Positions 51,482 through 59,913 of a stretch of 64,000 bases of DNA are shown here, one piece after another. Where the stretch lies: NCBI GenBank assembly GCA_004762125.1, contig SIHQ01000003.1:124001-188000 (forward strand), read 5' to 3'. The translations under genes and the position numbers were made by a program. Below the pieces are notes generated by a model, which worked only from the letters and a program-made list of their open reading frames with translations, searched no databases and was not told the origin of the DNA. This DNA comes from Oceanospirillales bacterium. GTDB taxonomy: Bacteria; Pseudomonadota; Gammaproteobacteria; Pseudomonadales; Endozoicomonadaceae. Every line of letters starts with the position of its first letter. Positions within the stretch are counted from its first letter, which is position 1.

Positions 51482-52903
51482 ATGAATATCATTCCCATTA
51501 TCTTGTCTGGTGGTTCCGGCAGTCGACTCTGGCCACAATCACGCTCGCTATACCCTAAACAGTTTCTTCCGCTGACATCAGAGCGGAGTATGCTGCAGGA
51601 AACCGTTCAGAGGCTTAATGGTCTTAGTAACGTATCTGCACCTTTGGTCATTGCCAATGAAGAGCATCGCTTTCTTGTTGCTGAACAGTTCCGTCAGATA
51701 AATACCTCTTTTGATAAAATCATCCTTGAACCTGAAGGGCGCAATACAGCACCTGCCGTTGCTCTGGCCGCATTAAAAGCAATCTCTACTGGTGAAGATC
51801 CATTATTACTGGTTCTGGCGGCTGATCATTCTATTAAGAGCACTGTTGAGTTTCATAAAATTATTGAGCAAGCACGAGAAGCTGCGTTAGAGAAAAAACT
51901 GGTTACTTTCGGCATTGTGCCTACTCATGCTGAAACAGGATACGGATATATAAAGAGTGCAACTAAACCAAACGATTCAGAAAGCCCAGCAAGCCCCGTT
52001 GAAGAGTTTGTAGAAAAGCCTGACCTTGAAACCGCTGAAGAATACCTTCTTTCAGGGGATTACTTCTGGAACTCAGGAATGTTCATGTTCAAGGCGAGTC
52101 AATATCTGGATGAACTGGGTAAATACAGACCAGATATTCTAACAGCTTGCCAACAAGCCATGTCAGGGCAAGCTCATGATCTGGATTTTATCAGGCCGGA
52201 AAAAACTGCATTTTTATCCTGTCCATCAGAATCCATTGACTATGCAGTCATGGAAAAAACATCTGACGCTGTTGTAGTACCTCTTGATGCTGGCTGGTCG
52301 GATGTTGGGTCCTGGTCTTCCCTCTGGGCTATCAGTGACAAAGATGATGCAGGTAACTCCGTTCATGGTGATGTGTTATTGCACGATACCAAAAGCACCT
52401 ATGTTCGCAGTGAAAGTAAATTGATTGCGACTATAGGCGTGAAAGACCTGGTCATCTCTGAAAGTGATGACGCTATTCTCGTCGCTCACAAAGATCGGGT
52501 TCAGGATGTAAAGAAAATTGTCGAGCAGTTAAATCTCAGTCAGCGCCCTGAAGCCAGACAGCATCGAAAGATCTATCGTCCGTGGGGAGCTTATGACTCT
52601 ATTGATGAGGGTGAACGCTTTCAGGTAAAGCGTATTACTGTGAAGCCAGGCGCCAAGCTTTCTCTACAAAAACACTATCATCGTGCAGAGCACTGGATTG
52701 TGGTTAAGGGAACGGCTCTGGTGACGATTGGAGAAAAGCAGGTCCTGTTAACCGAGAATCAGTCTACTTATATCCCCATTGGTGAAATTCATCGGTTGGA
52801 AAACCCGGGTCAGTTCGATCTCGAGCTGATTGAAGTTCAGAGCGGCAGTTATCTGGGTGAAGACGATATAGTCAGACTGGATGATAACTATGGTCGCTCA
52901 TGA
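51482..52903 (+). CDS. manC: Mannose-1-phosphate guanylyltransferase / mannose-6-phosphate isomerase
   Basis: A 473-residue bifunctional enzyme that isomerises fructose-6-phosphate to mannose-6-phosphate and makes GDP-mannose from mannose-1-phosphate. The nucleotidyltransferase half has [23 protein letters not shown] and FWNSGMFMF; the C-terminal cupin half (about 350-473) has [25 protein letters not shown]. The phosphomannomutase needed between the two steps (manB/algC) is not in the window. The GDP-mannose could feed mannose or a GDP-deoxysugar into the glycan. Confidence 0.94.
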   Translation: MNIIPIILSGGSGSRLWPQSRSLYPKQFLPLTSERSMLQETVQRLNGLSNVSAPLVIANEEHRFLVAEQFRQINTSFDKIILEPEGRNTAPAVALAALKAISTGEDPLLLVLAADHSIKSTVEFHKIIEQAREAALEKKLVTFGIVPTHAETGYGYIKSATKPNDSESPASPVEEFVEKPDLETAEEYLLSGDYFWNSGMFMFKASQYLDELGKYRPDILTACQQAMSGQAHDLDFIRPEKTAFLSCPSESIDYAVMEKTSDAVVVPLDAGWSDVGSWSSLWAISDKDDAGNSVHGDVLLHDTKSTYVRSESKLIATIGVKDLVISESDDAILVAHKDRVQDVKKIVEQLNLSQRPEARQHRKIYRPWGAYDSIDEGERFQVKRITVKPGAKLSLQKHYHRAEHWIVVKGTALVTIGEKQVLLTENQSTYIPIGEIHRLENPGQFDLELIEVQSGSYLGEDDIVRLDDNYGRS

Positions 52904-52913
52904 TCAGGCCGTT

Positions 52914-53759
52914 CTAAATAACAGACCGTGCAATTCCTCTTACCGTTTTCAAACGATAGCTCTTGAGAGGAATTTGCTTGATGATCTTTCTAACCAAGGG
53001 CTTGTTGCTCTTGGCAGCCATCAACAAGTAACTGTTTAATGTGCTCAACCGCATCTGCTCATAATCAGGGTGATCAGAGAAGCGCTCGTAAGTCTGTAGC
53101 ACTGCTTCCAGCATCATATCCAGATTTTTGAAGTTGTTGGTGTCATGAATTCGATAATAAGCCAGCACATCATTGAGCATGCCTATTTTGTAGCCCAGCG
53201 ATGTAATTTTGAATTCAATGTATAAATCTTCAAGACGTATATCCGGATTAAAACCACCGGCTTCTTCCAATATGTCTCTTCGAAACATCAAGGTTGGAGC
53301 TGGCACACCTTTTTTACGTTTGAGAAAAATATCATCAAAGGAAAGTTCACGGGCTTCGTAGATTTTCTGTTTTTCGAACAGTTTGCCATCGCCATCAATG
53401 TTCAGAATGTTTCCGCCAGAGATACCGTACTCTGGATGGGTTTCCATATAGGCCAGTTGCTTTTCCAGTTTATCCGGAAACATCAAGTCATCAGACCCCA
53501 GTGGCATGATATAGCGGCCTTTTGACAGTGCTACGGCTTTATTCAGTGTCCGAGCCAGACCCATATTAGTCTGCTGCTCGAAGTGAAAATCGTATTCTTG
53601 CCTGAGAGCTTCAATGACCTCAATACTGTTATCCGTTGATCCATCATCAAGCACAATTAGCTCAAAGTCCTGACAGGTCTGACAAAACACACTTCTGAGA
53701 GTCTGAGCTATGTAGTGAGCATGGTTATATGAAGCAATAATAACGGAAACAGCAGGCAT
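52914..53759 (-). CDS. Glycosyltransferase family 2 (copy 2 of a paralogous pair)
   Basis: A 281-residue GT-A enzyme: VSVIIASYNHAHYIAQTLRSVF, VLDDGSTDNSIEVI, donor motif GSDDLMFPDKLEKQ. It aligns end to end with the gene at 47327-48193 and has the same leftward orientation. It stands alone between manC (convergent) and rmlB (divergent). The pair probably arose by duplication and may add similar sugars. Confidence 0.9.
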   Translation of the reverse strand: MPAVSVIIASYNHAHYIAQTLRSVFCQTCQDFELIVLDDGSTDNSIEVIEALRQEYDFHFEQQTNMGLARTLNKAVALSKGRYIMPLGSDDLMFPDKLEKQLAYMETHPEYGISGGNILNIDGDGKLFEKQKIYEARELSFDDIFLKRKKGVPAPTLMFRRDILEEAGGFNPDIRLEDLYIEFKITSLGYKIGMLNDVLAYYRIHDTNNFKNLDMMLEAVLQTYERFSDHPDYEQMRLSTLNSYLLMAAKSNKPLVRKIIKQIPLKSYRLKTVRGIARSVI

Positions 53760-53917
53760 TCTATTTTACTGATCAAGTCTGACAAGAGCAGAATCTTAAC
53801 ATAAAACTTATAATGGCTCATGTCAGCCATTTGCCATAAGTACTTTAGTTTCTCCTGCCAAGTAATTTGATCAGGAACCATGATCACACTAAGCCTTTAG
53901 CGAAAAATATTATTTAT

Positions 53918-54979
53918 ATGAAAATTGTAATTACAGGTGGTGCCGGTTTTATTGGTGCAGCTCTAATAAGACATATAATCCGCAACACTGAGCATACCGT
54001 TATCAATGTCGATAAGCTCACCTATGCGGGTAACCTGATGTCTCTTGCAGAAACCTTTGAGCACCCCAGACATCATTTCCACCAGCTGGATATATGTGAT
54101 CAGTCAGCCATGGCTGCCTTACTGAATCAGTATCAGCCTGATGCCATAATGCACTTGGCGGCAGAATCACATGTTGATCGCTCTATTGATGGTCCTGCAG
54201 AGTTTATTCAGACTAATGTTGTCGGTACCTTCACCCTACTTGAAGCGGTCAGAAACTACTGGCAACAGCTCGACGATAAACAAAGAGCTGTATTTCGTTT
54301 CCATCACATTTCCACTGACGAGGTTTATGGTGATCTGGAAGAAGGCAAGCTGTTTACGGAAGAAACGCCTTATGCCCCAAGCTCACCTTACTCCGCCAGC
54401 AAAGCTTCTTCGGATCATCTGGTCAGAGCGTGGCACAGAACTTATGGTTTGCCTGTTTTATTGACGAATTGCTCCAATAACTACGGACACTATCAGTTTC
54501 CTGAAAAACTGATTCCACTGATGATTCTGAATGCTCTTGAAGGTAAGCCTCTGCCTGTATACGGAAAGGGTCATCAGGTACGGGACTGGTTGCACGTAGA
54601 TGACCATGCCAGAGCTTTGATGGTTGTTCTGGAGAATGGCGGCATAGGCGAGACTTACAATATTGGCGGCCATAATGAGCGTAAGAATATTGAAGTGGTT
54701 AAAACCATTTGTGCACTGCTGGACGAGTTAAAGCCTTGTACTCACGAAAGTATTGAAAAATACCAGGAACTGATTACTCATGTTCAGGATCGCCCCGGTC
54801 ATGACGAACGATACGCAATAGATGCCAGCAAAATAGCTACAGAGCTGGGCTGGACCCCTGAAGAAACTTTTGAATCCGGCATTCGTAAAACAGTGGAATG
54901 GTATCTGGATAACCAGAATTGGTGCGAGTCTGTACAATCCGGGAGTTATCAACGACAGCGTCTGGGAATGGAAGCATAA
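53918..54979 (+). CDS. rmlB: dTDP-glucose 4,6-dehydratase
   Basis: A 353-residue short-chain dehydrogenase-type enzyme that makes dTDP-4-keto-6-deoxyglucose, the branch point for both L-rhamnose and the FdtA pathway. NAD site [24 protein letters not shown], catalytic STDEVYGDL and [11 protein letters not shown] are intact. The start is placed at ATG 53918 because [13 protein letters not shown] is the conserved N-terminus; a TTG at 53867 is in frame. Its stop overlaps the rmlA start by one base. Confidence 0.97.
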   Translation: MKIVITGGAGFIGAALIRHIIRNTEHTVINVDKLTYAGNLMSLAETFEHPRHHFHQLDICDQSAMAALLNQYQPDAIMHLAAESHVDRSIDGPAEFIQTNVVGTFTLLEAVRNYWQQLDDKQRAVFRFHHISTDEVYGDLEEGKLFTEETPYAPSSPYSASKASSDHLVRAWHRTYGLPVLLTNCSNNYGHYQFPEKLIPLMILNALEGKPLPVYGKGHQVRDWLHVDDHARALMVVLENGGIGETYNIGGHNERKNIEVVKTICALLDELKPCTHESIEKYQELITHVQDRPGHDERYAIDASKIATELGWTPEETFESGIRKTVEWYLDNQNWCESVQSGSYQRQRLGMEA

Positions 54980-55851
54980 TGAAGGGAATTATTCTGGCCG
55001 GAGGCTCCGGCACTCGACTTCACCCAGTAACTCGTGCCATATCGAAACAGCTGATTCCTGTTTATGACAAACCCATGATTTATTACCCTCTCTGCACTCT
55101 TATGCTGGCAGGCATCAGGGACATTCTGATCATTACGACACCCTATGACCAGCCTCTTTTTCAACAGCTGCTGGGAGATGGATCTCAGTGGGGATGTTCA
55201 TTCAGCTATGCAGCACAACCATCACCCGATGGATTGGCTCAGGCTTTCATCATCGGTGAGCAGTTTCTTGCTGGCGATGCCTGCTCTCTGGTTCTGGGTG
55301 ACAACCTGTTTTTCGGGTTGGGTCTCAGCTCGCTTATGAAAGATGCTGTAGCACGTAGCGATGAACTTTCAACGGTATTTGCTTATCCAGTACAAGACCC
55401 TGAACGCTACGGTGTTGTAGAGTTTGATCAAAAGGGTAGAGCCGCCTCTATCGAAGAAAAACCTGATAGCCCAAAGTCTCGTTATGCAGTCACAGGCCTG
55501 TATTTTTATACCAATCAGGTCGTTGATATTGCCAAAGAGGTCAGGCCGTCAGCCAGAGGAGAACTGGAAATCACGTCGGTAAACCAGATGTACCTCGATC
55601 AGAAAAAACTTCAGGTTGAAGTAATGGGACGAGGAATGACCTGGCTGGATACAGGAACCCATGATTCCCTTCTGGAGGCCAGCCATTTTGTTCAAACTAT
55701 TGAAAAACGACAAGGCATGAAGATCTCCGCTCCGGAGGAAATAGCCTGGAGAAATGGCTGGATTTCCAGTGAACAGCTGGATAGTCTGGCTCTGGAACTG
55801 TTAAAAAGTGGTTATGGTCAGTATCTGCGGAACCTTCTTAAGTATCCATAA
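54979..55851 (+). CDS. rmlA: Glucose-1-phosphate thymidylyltransferase
   Basis: A 290-residue nucleotidyltransferase that makes dTDP-glucose. The signature [11 protein letters not shown] follows the start MKGIILA, with [41 protein letters not shown] and [14 protein letters not shown] further on. The ATG at 54979 overlaps the rmlB TAA; the frame is open further upstream, but the conserved N-terminus fixes this start. Confidence 0.97.
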   Translation: MKGIILAGGSGTRLHPVTRAISKQLIPVYDKPMIYYPLCTLMLAGIRDILIITTPYDQPLFQQLLGDGSQWGCSFSYAAQPSPDGLAQAFIIGEQFLAGDACSLVLGDNLFFGLGLSSLMKDAVARSDELSTVFAYPVQDPERYGVVEFDQKGRAASIEEKPDSPKSRYAVTGLYFYTNQVVDIAKEVRPSARGELEITSVNQMYLDQKKLQVEVMGRGMTWLDTGTHDSLLEASHFVQTIEKRQGMKISAPEEIAWRNGWISSEQLDSLALELLKSGYGQYLRNLLKYP

Positions 55852-55871
55852 ATCAGCCATCAACTGAAGGG

Positions 55872-55906
55872 AATTTTTTTCGTCACTCGTAGTGATAAAA
55901 AAATTA
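55872..55906. terminator. Hairpin between rmlA and rmlC
   Basis: AATTTTTTT and AAAAAAATT flank a TCACT/AGTGA stem, giving a long two-part hairpin with T- and A-runs as outer arms. It could partly terminate transcripts in either direction and split rmlBA from rmlCD. Confidence 0.5.
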
Positions 55907-55946
55907 CGGTAAATAAAACCAAAACTCTTTCAAATGCGGTATTTTA

Positions 55947-56480
55947 ATGAAAGTTACAGAAACAGCTTTGTCCGGTGTTCTAATGATAGAGCCTAGGGTA
56001 TTCCCTGACGACAGAGGTTTTTTTCTAGAGACATGGAGCCAGGAAAACTATCGCGCATTGGGTATCGATTTACCTTTTGTGCAGGATAATCAGTCCAGAT
56101 CAACCCGAGGGGTACTCCGGGGACTTCACTATCAAACGATTCAACCCCAAGGTAAGCTTGTCAGTGTCTCCAGAGGAGCCGTATTTGATGTCGCTGCAGA
56201 CATCAATCCTAATTCCTCCACTTTTGGCCAGTATGTGGGAGTTGAGTTATCAGACGACAATCATCGTCAGCTCTACATTCCACCAGGTTATGCCCACGGT
56301 TTTTGCGTTCTTTCAGAAACAGCGGACTTCAGCTACAAATGCACTGATTATTATTGCCCTGAAGGTGAGAAAGGTATTATCTGGAATGATTCAGATCTAT
56401 CTATCCAGTGGCCAGTAGAGCACCCTTTGATTTCAGCCAAAGACAGTCAACTACCGACGTTAAGGGAGTCCTTATCTTGA
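55947..56480 (+). CDS. rmlC: dTDP-4-dehydrorhamnose 3,5-epimerase
   Basis: A 177-residue cupin. The family signature is plain: VFPDDRGFFLETWSQENY, FVQDNQSRSTRGVLRGLHYQ (catalytic His), GAVFDVAADI, and LYIPPGYAHGFCVLSE. The C-terminus overlaps the start of rmlD, so the two are coupled. Confidence 0.97.
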   Translation: MKVTETALSGVLMIEPRVFPDDRGFFLETWSQENYRALGIDLPFVQDNQSRSTRGVLRGLHYQTIQPQGKLVSVSRGAVFDVAADINPNSSTFGQYVGVELSDDNHRQLYIPPGYAHGFCVLSETADFSYKCTDYYCPEGEKGIIWNDSDLSIQWPVEHPLISAKDSQLPTLRESLS

Positions 56481-57397
56481 AAGTGCTTGTAGCTGGCAGT
56501 GGAGGTCAGTTAGGAAACAGTCTTGTAAACCAGAAGACTCGAGGTATCGAGTGGTTTGGCTTTACACGTCAGGAGATGGATATAACATCCCTCTGCCAGA
56601 TAAGTGACAAAGTTAATTTGATCAGACCTGATTTGATTATCAACTGCTCTGCTTACACTGCAGTTGATCTGGCAGAATCAAGGCATGATCAAGCCTGGCG
56701 GGTTAATTGTGATGGCGTCACTCATTTAGCTGAAATAGCCAGACAATGGGACATCCCATTCATTCACATCTCAACAGATTATGTTTTTGATGGTTTCAAA
56801 TCTGAGTCCTATCTGGAAACGGATCAGCCCTCACCGCTTAATTTTTACGGTAAAAGTAAGCTGGCTGGTGAGCAGGCTGCTTTAGATGCTTTCAATAAAG
56901 TCCTTATCCTGAGAACCAGCTGGGTCTTTAGTGAACAAGACGGCAATTTTTTCACCACGATGCTGAAGTTAGGTTTAACAAAGCAGCACCTGAAAGTCGT
57001 TGATGACCAGAAAGCGGGGCCTACTCCCGTGAAGCTGCTTTCCAGCATCATCCTGCAATTACTGTCTTTATATCAGCAACAGTCTACTCTGCCATGGGGC
57101 CTCTATCACTACTGTGGCGAACCCTTTGTCAACCGTTTTGAATTCGTTGAGTTCCTTATGAACGATATGCTCAACAAAGGTATGCTCCATTCCCTCCCTG
57201 AGCTGGAAGCAGTTGATTCATCCATTTTCCCCACACCTGCAGCAAGACCAGAAAACTCTTGCCTGAATACAGGAAAGTTAAAGGCGTTACTTGGCCGTCT
57301 TGATAATGATTGGCGCCCAGAAGTACAACAGCTGCTGGCTATTAAGGCTCACCAACTAACCAGTTCAGAGCTTGAAGGAAAATACGAAACTCTATAA
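56477..57397 (+). CDS. rmlD: dTDP-4-dehydrorhamnose reductase
   Basis: Reduces the 4-keto sugar to dTDP-L-rhamnose. About 306 residues starting at TTG 56477, which has AAGGGAG upstream and overlaps the rmlC stop (TTGA); this places the NADPH site (KVLVAGSGGQLGNSL) correctly at the N-terminus, whereas the open frame back to 56408 gives an unlikely extension. Catalytic region: HISTDYVFDG, then YGKSKLAGEQAAL. It is the last rml gene; the carrier protein gene begins 135 bases later. Confidence 0.95.
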   Translation: MKVLVAGSGGQLGNSLVNQKTRGIEWFGFTRQEMDITSLCQISDKVNLIRPDLIINCSAYTAVDLAESRHDQAWRVNCDGVTHLAEIARQWDIPFIHISTDYVFDGFKSESYLETDQPSPLNFYGKSKLAGEQAALDAFNKVLILRTSWVFSEQDGNFFTTMLKLGLTKQHLKVVDDQKAGPTPVKLLSSIILQLLSLYQQQSTLPWGLYHYCGEPFVNRFEFVEFLMNDMLNKGMLHSLPELEAVDSSIFPTPAARPENSCLNTGKLKALLGRLDNDWRPEVQQLLAIKAHQLTSSELEGKYETL

Positions 57398-57532
57398 AGT
57401 GGCCGGTCATTATTAAATAGTAGTTACAGACCCCACGGTTTCTTTGAGACACGTGACAGTTATTTTATTGGTCAGTAACTTGCTAGGTGGAATATACAGT
57501 ACTGCCACAGGCTGGCAGCACCAGGAACTGGT

Positions 57533-57775
57533 ATGGCTAAAATTGATGAACTAAAAACAATCCTGGCTGGCATCCTTGAAGTGGATACTGGGGATTTTAA
57601 TGAATCTACCGAACTTCTTGGAGCTTTGCCGGAATTCGACTCTATGGCCGTTGTCGGTGTAATCACCGCTTTGGAAGAGTCCTTCGGTATCGATGTTGCC
57701 GACGATGATATTGACGCTACTATCTTTGAAACAGTGGGCAGTCTGCTGGAATACATTGAACAGGCTACTGCCTGA
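57533..57775 (+). CDS. Acyl carrier protein
   Basis: An 80-residue ACP/PCP-fold protein with the phosphopantetheine Ser in LPEFDSMAVVGVI (about residue 37) and a highly acidic surface. AGGA lies before the ATG. It is not in a fatty acid synthesis locus; the adjacent convergent operon encodes an acyl-AMP ligase, a PLP decarboxylase and a GNAT acyltransferase, so it probably carries the acyl or aminoacyl unit they use. Confidence 0.9.
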   Translation: MAKIDELKTILAGILEVDTGDFNESTELLGALPEFDSMAVVGVITALEESFGIDVADDDIDATIFETVGSLLEYIEQATA

Positions 57776-57814
57776 GCATTTTTTGTTTCTTAAGCGTTTT
57801 TCTGGCAACCCTCT

Positions 57815-58675
57815 TCAGGGTGTTGCCAGAACTGTAAGTTCTGAATAAGCGCCATCGACCTTCTGCAGCGAAATATTTCCTTTCACTTGTTTCCCTTGAG
57901 GAAAAATTTTAGTCCGAGACATAAACAGTTTTACTCCCTCCAAAAACCGCTCATCTACCTGCAAGCTTTTAACGCCCATCTCTCGGCATAACCTTCTGCT
58001 AATAGCTGATACAGCTTCCTTAAAGAGCTCAATATCACCCACTTTCTGAATATGCCCACGCCCGAGCCTGTATGTTAGTAGCAGGTAGCAAACTCGTTCC
58101 CCGGATTTAATTGCACACTGGAAGACGTCCAGCATACGATGATCATCAAAGCATTTTTGATCCTGTTCAGAGAGCGATTCCCTGACCTTATCCTGTTTTG
58201 TTACCAACTCAATCGAGCGATTAAAAGAAGGCAGTGGGTAGATAACCCGAGCACCGGAATCCAGATTTTTAAAACCCAGTTTTTTATAAACGCTGTAAGC
58301 TTCCGGTGAAGAGGTAAGGCTACTCAGCACAAGCTCTTTCTTTTTCAGAAAGGGCATGAGTAACATGATTGAATTACTGCGATACTCATCCTTCACAATC
58401 CAGGAAGTCAGATTACAGATTATTCTGCCATCCTCGCTCGTGGTGTAAAAAGCACCGATAAAACCAACAATTTCTTCACCGTTGTCCAGCACATAGCCTG
58501 GTGACCAATCCGGTTGCTGCCAAAGGTTGGTAAACAATCGTTGCCATACCTTACGGGTGACCCGACTATTGTTCAGCTCCTGCAACAATGGGTAAGTACG
58601 GTCAAAATCTTCAACGACAGCAGGCCTGAGCCTTGCTTTGATCAGTCCTTTTTTTGAAAGAGACGCATCAGCCAT
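57815..58675 (-). CDS. GNAT-type N-acyltransferase
   Basis: A 286-residue protein. The N-terminal two thirds has the GNAT pattern: LRPAVVEDFDRTYPLL, GYVLDNGEEIVGFIGAFY, and WIVKDEYRSNSIMLLMPFL..AYSVYKKLGF. The C-terminal third is unrecognised. Its ATG overlaps the stop of the decarboxylase gene by one base. In context it could transfer the carrier-bound acyl group to an amine or amino sugar; an acetyl-CoA substrate is equally possible. Confidence 0.75.
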   Translation of the reverse strand: MADASLSKKGLIKARLRPAVVEDFDRTYPLLQELNNSRVTRKVWQRLFTNLWQQPDWSPGYVLDNGEEIVGFIGAFYTTSEDGRIICNLTSWIVKDEYRSNSIMLLMPFLKKKELVLSSLTSSPEAYSVYKKLGFKNLDSGARVIYPLPSFNRSIELVTKQDKVRESLSEQDQKCFDDHRMLDVFQCAIKSGERVCYLLLTYRLGRGHIQKVGDIELFKEAVSAISRRLCREMGVKSLQVDERFLEGVKLFMSRTKIFPQGKQVKGNISLQKVDGAYSELTVLATP

Positions 58676-59910
58676 TAAATCAGTAACTCTTTAACATGAG
58701 GATGTCCAAGAAAATCCTGTGGGCTGGCTGTTGCTCCATAAGCACCTGACTGAAAAACAGTAACGTAGTCGCCTACTTCAGCTATTGGTAACTCAAGCCT
58801 TGCTCCAACAATATCCAGAGGTGTACACAAGGGACCAACGATTTCGACTTTTTCCAGTTCTTCACCGGTTATTTTGTTAGCAATCAAAACCGGATAGTTT
58901 TTACGTATAATCTGCCCGAAGTTGCCTGAGTTAGACAGATGATGGTGAAGGCCGCCATCTGTCATCAGGTATGTCTGCCCTCTAGATACTTTTTTATCCG
59001 TCACCTGACAGATGTAATAACCTGCTTCACCGACTAAGTATCTACCCAGTTCCATCACCACGTCTGCTTTTGCAAAAGCCGCACTTCGGCCAACAATTAA
59101 CTGTTTCAGATTTTCTGCTACTGGTGCAACGTCAAGTTTCTTCTCACCCGGAAAATAGGGAATACCCAGACCTCCACCAATGTTGACATGTTCAACGGTA
59201 GCGGGAGACAGGGCAATGAGCCTTTCTGCCAGTTCAAAGGTTTTGTTATGAGCATCAATGAGTGCCTCTGGCTTAAGATTTTGTGAGCCAGAAAAAATAT
59301 GAAAGCCTTTAAAGTCGATTCTTTGGGTATCAAGGTTGGCCAGAATATCGGGCATTTGTTCAGCATCAATACCGAACTGCTTTGGACCACCAGCCATCTT
59401 CATTCCTGAAGACTTCAGCTCAAAATCAGGATTGACCCTAAACGCTATTTTGGCCTTTCTGCCAGTATTATCATGAATATCATAGAGTCTCTCCAGTTCC
59501 AGAACAGACTCGACATTAATCACAATTCCGGCAGCCGTTGCCGCATTCAATTCAGTCTCACTCTTTGCCGGACCAGCAAAGCTGATATCTTCTGAAGATA
59601 TTCCTGAACCAAGAGCCACCAGCATTTCTTTCCCTGAAGCTACATCAAGGCCATCAACCAGACTCGCCATATGATCAACGACAGCAGCCATAGGGTTCGC
59701 TTTAATGGCATAGTGCAGTTTCAATTTGTTTGGCATAATAGCCTTGAGCTGCGCTACTCTCTCAGCCAGTTCATTTCTCGCGTAGACATAAACAGGTGAG
59801 CTCCCTGCAATAGCCACCAGTTGCTCAGCTGTTTTATCCGCTATAAGTAACTGGTTATCCTGAACAGTCACTCTGTGCAGGCGATCATGGATTTTGGTCA
59901 TAAACATCAA
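58675..59910 (-). CDS. Fold-III PLP-dependent decarboxylase (DAP/ornithine decarboxylase-like)
   Basis: A 411-residue alanine-racemase-fold enzyme. The PLP lysine is in LHYAIKANP (about residue 70), with FRVNPDFELK, GFHIFSGSQ, VNIGGGLGIPYFPGEK, MELGRYLVGEAGYYICQV and the second-subunit active-site GPLCTPLD. It resembles the decarboxylases described as exosortase A-system associated, which sit beside an acyl-AMP ligase and a carrier protein, rather than biosynthetic LysA. Substrate is unknown; an amino acid tethered to the carrier protein is one possibility. It starts three bases after the ligase stop; ATG 59901 is an alternative start. Confidence 0.85.
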   Translation of the reverse strand: MMFMTKIHDRLHRVTVQDNQLLIADKTAEQLVAIAGSSPVYVYARNELAERVAQLKAIMPNKLKLHYAIKANPMAAVVDHMASLVDGLDVASGKEMLVALGSGISSEDISFAGPAKSETELNAATAAGIVINVESVLELERLYDIHDNTGRKAKIAFRVNPDFELKSSGMKMAGGPKQFGIDAEQMPDILANLDTQRIDFKGFHIFSGSQNLKPEALIDAHNKTFELAERLIALSPATVEHVNIGGGLGIPYFPGEKKLDVAPVAENLKQLIVGRSAAFAKADVVMELGRYLVGEAGYYICQVTDKKVSRGQTYLMTDGGLHHHLSNSGNFGQIIRKNYPVLIANKITGEELEKVEIVGPLCTPLDIVGARLELPIAEVGDYVTVFQSGAYGATASPQDFLGHPHVKELLI

Positions 59911-59913
59911 TTC

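Noticed and set aside
58675-59910. Decarboxylase considered as housekeeping lysA
   Set aside because: The context with a carrier protein, acyl-AMP ligase and GNAT, and the active-site GPLCTPLD region, fit the carrier-associated group better; no dapF or lysine genes are adjacent.
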